NCBI GenBank assembly: GCA_017654935.2
Contig: CM065710.1
Location: 12,718,782 to 12,782,781 of the forward strand
Origin: Phymorhynchus buccinoides
Lineage: Eukaryota > Mollusca > Gastropoda > Neogastropoda > Raphitomidae
DNA length: 64,000 nt
Direction of reading: 5' to 3'
Below the pieces are notes generated by a model. The model did not search any database, was not told the DNA's origin, and saw nothing but the letters and a program-made list of their open reading frames with translations. Below, one piece after another: positions 34,391 through 43,020 of this stretch (positions are counted from its first letter, which is position 1; every line of letters begins with the position of its first letter). The position numbers and the translations under genes are program-made.

Positions 34391-36779
34391 CTTTAGTATT
34401 AATAATAATAATAATAATGATTATTTATATAGCGCCTATTCTCTGATTTAGGGCTCTAAGCGCTTTACATATTTAATACAAATACAACATAGAATATAAT
34501 TATCTTATACAATCAGAACATGACGAACATACATACATTTTACATGAGTAGAATATAGAAAACTACATATATGACTCTGTGCCAAAAGGTGAGCACGGAG
34601 AGGGTCAGGTACTTACATTCTCAATAAATTGTCACATAACCTTCTGACTGTTGTGCTTATGTTATAAACATACAGACAAATGTCTGAAAAGACACTAGAA
34701 ACAATATCAGCTTTGTAAGACCAGTAGTTGTTTAGTTATGTGACAATGAATGTCAAATCAGCCCCAAAATCTGGTCTTCAAAAGTGGACATTGCAAATAG
34801 TCATGATTTCAACAAGTGCTAGAACACACAAACTCCAGTAAAATTACTTGAAATTTGGACAGGTTATGCAAAAGTACCTCATTAGTAAACGCTAAAGATT
34901 GTAACATTCAAAAATGAAAGTTCTGTTAGTTATTAGGCTTAAACCAATGTTGATGACAAACATCATTTTTGATGTAATCATTCAACCAAAATCCAACTTC
35001 CCAACAATTTTCACTTATATAAATCCAAAATACATGAAAATGTCATGCTTTGTTGGAGCAGATATTACTTTATCATAGGAGTATAAAAGTATTTTTACAA
35101 AATATATTATTTTAAATAATATTGCACTTTCTCTTAAAGGTTCTGCCTTAGATGTAACACTTGACATCCGTCATACCTAAGCTATAATGCTCAATAAAAT
35201 CCTCAAGATATATATTTTTAACTTGCTCTCTTTTATTTTACAATTAAACTGTCATATAAAGTTGACCTCTACCTTTATTTAACACCAGCATGTTCATTTT
35301 TTTCTTCTACACTAATCCAAATGTTCAATGTAATCATTTTACTGGACTTGATGTTTGTCATCAAGAAAATGTTAATTATCAAATTTAGCTGGTTTTATTG
35401 GTCTAACCATCTAATAAACAAATAAACACCACTTCAGTGGGTTTAGTAATTCATTTAGAGCACTTTGCAGCCTTCATAGAAAGATAAATGAAAAAATAGT
35501 GCTTAATGAAAGTTATTAATGTAACTATGATGTTCGTCATACATGTCCTATGGTGTAAATAGTGAATTATGATAAATAATTCAACAGTTTAAAAAAAAAA
35601 ACTTTATTCATGCAAGTTATTATTTTCTTTAAAGCATTCTGCTTACTGTAGTTGACAAAAATACAGTTATTCATAGACATTTTGGCCAGAAACTGGAAAA
35701 TAAATGATGTAGGTAACTTTGATGTTTGTCATACATTTTTCACACATTGTGTAATAAAACAAAAACAATGACATGAATCAATTAATAGTTTGGTAGAAAA
35801 TATTCAGTTAAGTTGTAATTGGTTTTTTTATGGCATCTTAAGTACTTAAAGACAGAATTAGTGTATTTGATACAACTTTCAAATGTAAAGTGATGACAAA
35901 GGTCATTTGTTACCTCAACAGACCCATAATAATCATCATACTAACAACAAATTTCAACAGGAAATGTCACAGACTAATAGCAAACAATGAAAACAACTTA
36001 ACACAACAAGATTTGCTGGAGCTATGAGAAAATACTGTGACATAACACCATGGTTGTGATGTAATCATTGATGTTTGTCATCAGGTGGAGGACACCACAT
36101 TATCACTATTTTCTCAGAAATCGGTTGAAAAATTGTCCTGCCACTTTGCACATGTTTTGCCTCATTTATATCCTTTCTAAATATGCATGTATTTAAATGG
36201 TATTAATAGTTTCATTTTTTACCCTCTATGTCCACTTTTCATGCCCACCTTTTGGCACAGAGTCATATACAAATGAACAAAAACGCATATCTTGAAAAAG
36301 GTACACAACCTACAGAAACACACACACACACACACACGCACGCACGCGCGCACGCACGCACACACACACACACACACACCATCACGACCATGTGACAGCC
36401 ACTTCATCATTTCACAGAAACTGAGTACAAGGGGGTGGAGAGGAGCGGATTGGTGGGGGAAGAATTATGATCGTTGAAAAAAGTGTGTCTTCACAGCAGA
36501 CTTGCAGGAAGAAGTTGAAGGTAAGTGTCTGATATTGATGGGAAGTGTATTCCAGACAGTTGGTCCCTGAAAGGAGAAAGAACGTTGACCGAAGGACTTT
36601 GTTCTGACAGAAGGAACACGGAAGAGACGAGTGTCAGCAGAAGAACGAAGTTGACGGGATGGGGTGTAGATGTGTAGAATGTCAGAAAGATATTGTGGTC
36701 CAGTACCAGAGACAGAAGAGAAACAGATGGAAGCCAGCTTATAGTCAATGCGACTCTGAACCGGGAGCCAGTATATCAC
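34391..36779 (-). mobile_element. L2/CR1-like LINE fragment split by a 1.69-kb insertion
   Basis: On the minus strand 36779-36465 encodes YWLPVQSRIDYKLASICF, GPQYLSDILHIYTPSRQLRS, FGQRSFSFQGPTVWNTLP, the C-terminal region shared with 12118-12798. The 3-prime UTR continues to 36266, is interrupted, resumes at 34567 and ends with GCGCTTAGAGCCC, GGCGCTATATAAATAATC and (ATT)n at 34391. A CA/CG tract at 36315-36380 sits inside the UTR. Confidence 0.8.
34572..36265. mobile_element. Novel 1,694-bp inverted-repeat element with internal 180-bp periodicity
   Basis: Termini are TGACTCTGTGCCAAAAGGTG at the left and its exact reverse complement at the right, flanked by TATA at 34568-34571 and 36266-36269. 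The interior is AT-rich, has no long frame, and carries GATGTTTGTCATC or its reverse at 34952, 35163 (diverged), 35350, 35529, 35721, 35892 and 36070, spacing 171-211. A partner motif GATGTAATCATT or variants lies beside most of them. A further end-like copy (CACCTTTTGGCACAGAGTCA) is at 38899-38918. Superfamily unassigned; TA or TATA duplication would fit a Tc1/mariner-group element. Confidence 0.75.
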
Positions 36780-37273
36780 TACATGCTTCCAGTTCCACCG
36801 CCATTACATGTTAAACCAATACCCCTCAAAGACAGAGAGCAAATGACTAAAAACATTTTGTCACATAAAAATGTTATACTTAAATGTTTAAAAAAACAAC
36901 TCCTCCCCTTCCCTAACCCACCGCAACTTCCACCCCTGTTCATTGGAAAAGACATTTCTCTTTTTTTATTTATTTTACATTTACAGTTAATAACTAGGAA
37001 GAGACTCAAGTTTCACACACAACTTCAACCTCCTTCCTCAACATAATATACTGCTCAAAATTTGCTAAGGATATTAATAATAATATATATGCAAAATTAT
37101 CAAAGATAAACATAACAAACAACAACAAAATCTTGTTTAGTTTAATCAGTATTTCAGCTTTACTTATTTTTTTCTTTGTTGTTTGTTTGTTTTAAAAAAA
37201 TCAAAAACAAGGTTTGAGAATGATTTGATTTGCTTACAAAGAAAGTTCGTTTCTGATACCCTTTCAAAAGGAA
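36780..37273. other. Intergenic, no gene seen
   Basis: AT-rich. May include more of the upstream LINE in decayed form, but no motif is readable. Confidence 0.4.
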
Positions 37274-37434
37274 TACAGTGAAACTTAAGACCTTCAAAAA
37301 TCATCAAAAATGAGGTCTTATAAGTTATAAGGGAGGTAATTTTAATACTTACAAAGAAGGGCGATGTCTCAGAGAAGTAGGTCTTATATGGGAGGGAGTC
37401 ATAATGGGAGGTCTTATAAGGAAGGTTCCACTGT
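37274..37434 (+). mobile_element. MITE-C short copy
   Basis: TACAGTGAAACTTAAGACC at the left, GAAGGTTCCACTGTA at the right. Interior GAGGTCTTATAAG, GATGTCTCAGAGAAGTAGGT as in 25498-25773. Confidence 0.8.
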
Positions 37435-37629
37435 AAAACCAAATGGGGCGAAAGTTTGATTTTCAGATTGTTTGTTTTTTGGTGGCAAGAAAAGAAAAGT
37501 CATGGATATACATGTGCAAGACCCCCTCACCGCAACTCCAGCTTGGAAACACCATTTTGTGTTCTGGAGGAGCTTCTGAAGCTCCTGCTGATCCAGAGTG
37601 TTCCACTCCTCTACCACTGTACCAGGCAC

Positions 37630-37990
37630 GAGCCTCTCCCCGTGGGGATACCGGGGGGACTTTTGTAAAAATAGTTCCCCCACCTTCTGGAAGTTCTGTG
37701 CTTGCAACTTCCTTTAATCTGCCACTCTCTTTGACCCTGCCTTTTCCCTCTGCTTTCTGTCATCTACTATTTCTCCGACTTATTCAAGTTTATTGGCCCA
37801 TTCTCCTGTCTTGTTTTTCTCTCACAAAAATCTTCCAAAATAATGTTTGTCCTTTCAGCTCCTCCAAAATCGGAATGTGTCGGCTGTAACTTGTAAGCAG
37901 CGGGGAGACCAGTGAAAACTGAAAACCGGACACATATGTACCTTACCCATTATGGCCATATGGCCTGGGAATGCAGAAGAAGAAGAAGGC
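37630..37990 (+). mobile_element. SINE-A copy, variant A2, well preserved
   Basis: Head CCCCGTGGGGATACCGGGGG, body GTTCCCCCACCTTCTGGAAG, 3-prime part TCGGAATGTGTCGGCTG, AACTGAAAACCGGACACATA, CCATTATGGCCATATGGCC and tail GAAGAAGAAGAAG. The CTTGTAAGCAGCGGGG variant shows a small insertion. Confidence 0.85.
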
Positions 37991-38564
37991 ATTCAGCCAA
38001 TCAAAATACTGCCAGGATGTGTGTAAGAAACGATTTGGGCAGGCCTGAAAAAGGCGGAGTTAGTTAGTTAGTTAGTTAGTCTATTATAGTCCTGTCAACA
38101 GCTATGGTTATCTCAGGACTGTCAGTGTCACTGCGAAAAGTTAAACCACGCATAGCTAAACACAAATGCATGAATCTTAACGACATACAAAACCTGAAAA
38201 CATAAAAAAATATAGCACAATTCATAACATGACACTTCCCTCATTGCACCCTATAGGACATAATTCCAGACAGTGCTGGAAACATAAGCCATTCTGCTCT
38301 ATTTATCGAGTCCAGGTTATAAAAAAAAAAAGGTAAATAAGCATAACAAATACGTACATACTAGTACTTTACTACAAGTAAGCTAAGATACATAAAAAAG
38401 GCTATATAAGCAAATATGCACTGCAGAATGGACAACAGGTGCCCACTCAAGTTCGTAAGGTCTCACATCTGGAAGCCAGTGACAGTGTACAATAAAATAA
38501 AATAAAAACTGGCATGTCATAAATGCAAAAAGGAAAAACGTGGAAGGGTTTTATAGAAAAAATG
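37991..38564. other. Intergenic, no gene; (AGTT)n tract
   Basis: AGTTAGTTAGTTAGTTAGT at 38059-38077 followed by AT-rich sequence, possibly the tail of an old minus-strand LINE. No readable coding trace. Confidence 0.4.
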
Positions 38565-38750
38565 CAGGAGAATGGACCAATAACACTGAATAAGGCAGAA
38601 AGAAGTAGACGTCAGAAAGCAAAAAGAAGAAAAAAGGCAGAGTCACAGAGAGTGATAGAGTAGGGGAAGTTACTAGCATAGAACTTCCACTTCCAGAAGA
38701 AGGGGGAACTATTTCTGCTGAAAGACCCCCTGGTATCCACACAGGAGGGC
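38565..38750 (-). mobile_element. SINE-A body fragment
   Basis: GCAGGAGAATGGACCAATA, GGCAGAGTCACAGAGAGTG, GGGGGAACTATTTCTGCTG and GACCCCCTGGTATCC. The 3-prime part and tail are missing. Confidence 0.7.
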
Positions 38751-38927
38751 CCTGACCACATAAGCCAGCCTAAGCCGGTGCCTGCCTCCTACGACGAGGA
38801 CATGCGGTTGGACTTTAGGCGGGAAAACAGCCATTTACACACACACATCGATCCCCACATACATATAAATTATATAGATCATATATTTCATGCCCACCTT
38901 TTGGCACAGAGTCATATACACACATTC

Positions 38928-39015
38928 CCCCGTGGGGATACCGGGGGGTTCTTTTGCATAAATAGTTCCCCCACCTTCTGGAAGTTCTGTGCTTGTAGTT
39001 GTAACTTCCTCTATG
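38928..39015 (+). mobile_element. SINE-A head fragment
   Basis: CCCCGTGGGGATACCGGGGG to TTGTAACTTCCTCTA, then unrelated sequence. The C run at 39067-39094 follows. Confidence 0.7.
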
Positions 39016-40787
39016 TGACGTAACGTGGAAAACACATGCCCCACTTTCTCCCTTTCTTTCTCAACTAACCCCCCCCCCCCCCCCCCCCCCCCCCCTCTCT
39101 TTTCTCGGACCGCCACTTTAAGTACAATTCAACATCAAACAACGTGCCGATTCCGAAGCGATATCTGTTTGATCACGGGTTTTTCCTCGGATGACACCCA
39201 CACTGACGGTCTCCCTTTGTTCCCGTATTTCCTTTCCGATCACGAGAAGGATTGGAATGACTGGAATGTTACACGTGCCAGTGATGTAACCAGCTCGTGA
39301 TGGTTCTGTACTACTATGCATAATACTAGGACATCATCTTGTGACTTGTCGACTGCTATGAACCAATGACAGGCTCTCGTTGTTTGAAAATGGGAGGGGA
39401 AAATTTGAGTAGTGAGGAAAGTTAGCCTACACATACTCTCTCATAATACCTCCAAAACCTGGCAAAGCAACATTGCAGACTCAACCTCTCTCCCAGCCAG
39501 TCCTAATAGCCCAACTAGTGAGTATTATTGACGGCTGGTGATTGAGATTTGTTTTTTGTTTGATCCTATTTTTGATCTAGATCCTATGTTCAATGATGAA
39601 TAAGGAGTAGATATGTTATTGAAAAGAAGTGGTAAACATTCTGTTCTATTTATGTGCACTGATTATTTGTGTGTGTGTGTTTTTGACTTTAACTCTTTTG
39701 GTACCAGAACCGGATTTTATGCCTACTAACCCTTTTGTATATTTTTAGTAGGAAGCCTGTGGGTTGCAATCTTGCACTTTATAGTTTATGATAACATTCC
39801 TTTACAGGTGTTGGATGGAGAGTGATGTTGGCTTGATCATAGACTTTGATCTAGCCGGGTACTGACTAATACCAGTTGATCCCTGTACACCTTTTATGTT
39901 TTACTGATCTCAGTTTGTTAACTGAAATTCAGTTTATTTATTAACTAGTGCTATTGTACAAGGGCAGCGTTCTAGCCGGTTGGGATCCACTAATTCCCTG
40001 CCGGCTGAAGCCCCTTGTCTCTAAGCCATAGAGACCTACATCCACCTTCTCCTGTGATTATCAGCAGGGCATCGTGGTCAGGACGCACAATCCCTGACTC
40101 ACAAGGAAACCAGACGGGAACGCCGCCAAGACGCCCCGCACCCAGAATCCGCGAGGAGACCACGCCTGAACCGTGCCATCCCGCGACGCCGTAACCGGAA
40201 CGACTGGGAGCTACTCTCACCTGACGAGCAAGCCCAGCACTCGCCGATCCCTACGGAGGAACTTGACAATAGCTAAGTTCACAGGACCGCGCCAATCATT
40301 TGAACTTTCCTCCTGACACTGAAGATAATTAGTGACCCTTCTCGCTTGGGGCTAACCTTCTAGAAAGACAAAAGTCTTGTAAATCCTTTCGGATTTCATT
40401 GTTTTTTTCATTCATATTTTGTTTTGGGCGCCATTGAGCTGCTTTATTATTATTGTTGCATAATCTTATGCAGATTTTGTGAGTAAATAAAATACAAGTG
40501 TCAAATAATTCTGAACCCTTTGGTCAGACTGATGAGAGTGGAAGTCTTGAAATTTCATGTAAAACCCTACTTCTCTCTGTCTGCCATTAAGAGCAAACCA
40601 CTTGTATTTCTTACAATCATACGAGCCAGAACCCGGGCACAAATATAAATTTATTACATGAAAAGGGGCCGTTGCTCACCTCCCATACCCTAGAGAAGTG
40701 GGCTAAAGGCAAATTTTCTACTTGAAAATTTAACACACTAAAAGTCTTCCCTAGAGACTTAGCCTTTTAACCCATTACCTCGTCACA
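39016..40787. other. Unassigned region; possible LTR-retroelement remnant
   Basis: At about 40060-40275 a plus frame encodes a very basic, Arg/Pro-rich stretch ending NDWELLSPDEQAQHS and a stop, which could be the end of a retroelement polyprotein. It is followed by AT-rich sequence with AATAAAATACAAG at 40484. No paired LTRs, primer-binding site or protease/integrase motif were found. 39100-39950 shows nothing recognisable. Confidence 0.25.
40650..40655 (-). promoter_or_regulatory. Candidate poly(A) signal for the RING gene
   Basis: AATAAA on the minus strand about 385 bases past the stop codon. Another lies near 40441. Assignment is positional only. Confidence 0.35.
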
Positions 40788-41029
40788 CTCTAATCTGTCA
40801 CTCTTTGACTCTGCCTTTTCCCTTTGCTTGCTGTCATCTACTATCTTTGTGCCTTATCGGTCCATTCTCATGCTTTTTTTCACGAAAATTTCAAAAAGAC
40901 TTCCTCCAGCCGAAGTCGGACTTGCTGGGCCTAATTATTTCTTAGTTAGGCGCATAATGGCAGCATGACGCATCTGCGCTCATACTTGACAGGAAAATGT
41001 CTGAGCGAACGAAGAAGAAGAAGAAGAAT
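40788..41029 (+). mobile_element. SINE-A copy, variant A1, abutting the RING gene stop
   Basis: 5-prime-truncated: starts at CTAATCTGTCACTC, then GCCGAAGTCGGACTTGC, TTAGTTAGGCGCATAATGGC and (GAA)n ending at about 41029. The tail is ten bases from the minus-strand stop codon at 41039, so the gene's 3-prime UTR begins with a (TTC)n tract. Confidence 0.85.
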
Positions 41030-41038
41030 ATACACACA

Positions 41039-42607
41039 TCACTGAACATCCTCAATCATCAACATCCCCCCTCCCTTCACCCCCACCCACACACGGTCAT
41101 GCATATCCACCGTCAGCGCCGAGGGCTTTTTCAGGAGGGAACAACCCTGGCATAGGTAGCGCTCAAACGTCAGTTGTCCCCCCTGGAAGCTGACGACATG
41201 GAGGGCGCTGTTCAGCTGGTCGGCTACCAGCAGAACCTGCTTACTTCCCAGATCGTAGAACAGAACATCCGCCGGCTGATACAACTTCGTCGGAGGCTGG
41301 TAGGTGCTAACGGCCAGCTGGTTGGATCTTTCGAACAAAAGGACTCTGCGTGAAGACGAATCACTTTTGCCTTCCTCCACTACAGCAAAGAACTTTTCTG
41401 TCTGGTCAACATCGAAGGCCCTGTGACGGCCGACATGGATTGTAAACTCTGTTTCCAAGTTGGTCTGGAGTAGATCCTGCGGAGGTTCAGATGTGGCCGT
41501 CCATCTCCTGATGTACGCACATCCAGAGAAGTGGCTTCCCAGTGTGAAAGTCGCTGACTTTGGGCATTTGTTGTAAGTCTCAAAAAAGCCAGGTTCATGT
41601 GCAGCAATAAGATGCCTGCAATATACATTACTCAAAAGTCTGAGGGACACTCTACCAAAGGTTATGGCACTATAAGACTGAATTAACTGTCCTGACTGAT
41701 AGAATCTCTGGACAGGGGCGTTCTTGTTGTTCCCAAGTCTTTCATATGACACATCGAGACAGGGTGGGTCACTGGCATGATTATGGCAAAATGAGAACAC
41801 CTCGGTGTCCGGATCTTGTGAGCACTGAAATTGTTGTGTCACCTTCGTCTCCTTCACAGCAACATAACCCACAAAGTCGCAAACGGCTTGAATCGCGGAG
41901 TCACTGCTCACAACTGAACGAAGATGAGGCCTGCAGACTGGTGTTTCTTCACGCGATGTCATACTGATCATAGCATCTACAGCAGTTTCGCTGCCAAGTT
42001 TGTTTCTCACCTCTTCAGCAATCAACAAAATGTCCGAGGTCGTTTTCGATTTGGTCACACCATCCACTTTTTGGAGGACAGCTGACAGGCTTTGGGAGAG
42101 AGTCAGGCGTTCTTTCAGGCCCTCCGCAATTCTATTGTCCAAATCTTTGCCAGCAGACTGCAAATAGTCTAGCTGCTCTTCTGTATGCCTTTCCAACGCC
42201 TCCAAAACTGCGACGCGTCGTTCCCGGATACTCCTCTCCACAACAGCTCTCTCTCTGTCCACGGCGATCCTTTCTCTGGTCAGAATCTTCACGTCCGTCT
42301 TCGTGTCAGACAGTGCTTTCTGCAGACGCTTTTTGAGGTCACTCCCAGGTGCTAGGTCCTCTCGTCTGTTTGTTGTTGTTGTTGTCGTCTTGATGTAGAA
42401 ATTGGTTTGCAGGGAGGCGGCCCCGCCTTGAGGAAGAGTGGTGACTCTGCGACAAGCAGGACACAGGAAGGTCTGGTTGGGCCGTGTGTGGGCCAGCTGG
42501 TCAAGGCAACGCTCGCAAAAGGTGTGGAAACAGGGAAGGAATTTCGGTTTCAGGTAAATGTTCAAACACACGCCGCACATGTCTTCCAAGATGCCGCCGG
42601 TCACCAT
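41039..42607 (-). CDS. TRIM-like RING finger protein, putative E3 ubiquitin ligase
   Basis: 522 residues, coding in one exon, intact. Residues 11-52 form a C3HC4 RING (Cys11, Cys14, Cys26, His28, Cys31, Cys34, Cys49, Cys52; spacing x2, x11, x1, x2, x2, x14, x2), the domain that recruits E2 enzymes. Residues about 85-190 are heptad-rich and charged (LKKRLQKALSDTKTDVKILT onward), a likely coiled coil for dimerisation. No canonical B-box lies between them, unusual for TRIM proteins. The last about 130 residues contain NHL/beta-propeller-like strands (LYQPADVLFYDLGSKQVLLV, PSALTVDMHDRVWVGVKG), which usually bind substrates or RNA. The start ATG (GGAATGG) lies about 42 bases inside an exon preceded by a plausible splice acceptor. 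The best reading is a mollusc-type TRIM2/3/56-like protein; the exact orthologue is not assignable. Cytosolic, no signal peptide. Confidence 0.85.
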   Translation of the reverse strand: MVTGGILEDMCGVCLNIYLKPKFLPCFHTFCERCLDQLAHTRPNQTFLCPACRRVTTLPQGGAASLQTNFYIKTTTTTTNRREDLAPGSDLKKRLQKALSDTKTDVKILTRERIAVDRERAVVERSIRERRVAVLEALERHTEEQLDYLQSAGKDLDNRIAEGLKERLTLSQSLSAVLQKVDGVTKSKTTSDILLIAEEVRNKLGSETAVDAMISMTSREETPVCRPHLRSVVSSDSAIQAVCDFVGYVAVKETKVTQQFQCSQDPDTEVFSFCHNHASDPPCLDVSYERLGNNKNAPVQRFYQSGQLIQSYSAITFGRVSLRLLSNVYCRHLIAAHEPGFFETYNKCPKSATFTLGSHFSGCAYIRRWTATSEPPQDLLQTNLETEFTIHVGRHRAFDVDQTEKFFAVVEEGKSDSSSRRVLLFERSNQLAVSTYQPPTKLYQPADVLFYDLGSKQVLLVADQLNSALHVVSFQGGQLTFERYLCQGCSLLKKPSALTVDMHDRVWVGVKGGGMLMIEDVQ

Positions 42608-42649
42608 TCCGGCTTATTGGGTGAAGACTGTGGAGGTTCTGATATGGAT

Positions 42650-42651
42650 CT
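42650..42651 (-). promoter_or_regulatory. Probable splice acceptor upstream of the RING start codon
   Basis: On the minus strand, TTTTAATGCG then a GT-rich tract and TTGCAG end here; the exon begins at 42649. An upstream non-coding exon is therefore expected beyond 42.65 kb but was not located. Confidence 0.45.
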
Positions 42652-43020
42652 GCAACACACACACACGCACGCATTAAAAGACCATCCTCATCAAATCAAG
42701 TACTGTGTCATAAAATTAACAATTATTATCATCACATAATTGCCTATGAGTCAGACTTTGGCAATTTTTCATGGGGGCTTCTACAAATTCAGGTAAATCT
42801 TAAAGACAGGATCCAGGAATTGCCTTGTCGGTAGGCTGAGTTGTCCCCCAAAGAAAACATCCCTACTATGGGGTGAGGGGAGCAATGGTCTCTTAAATTA
42901 AAATGCTGGGCAGAAAACATGATGAGGCATGGAAAGTAGCGCTGGAAGGAGGGGGGGGGGGGGGGGTTGAGGTTGCTAATGTACGCTTTCATGAATAAGT
43001 CTTTTGATGAATAAGTCACT
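42652..43020. other. Probable intron, no gene seen
   Basis: Short CA tract at 42654-42672, G run at 42951-42967. Likely intronic to the RING gene if its first exon lies further right. Confidence 0.4.
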
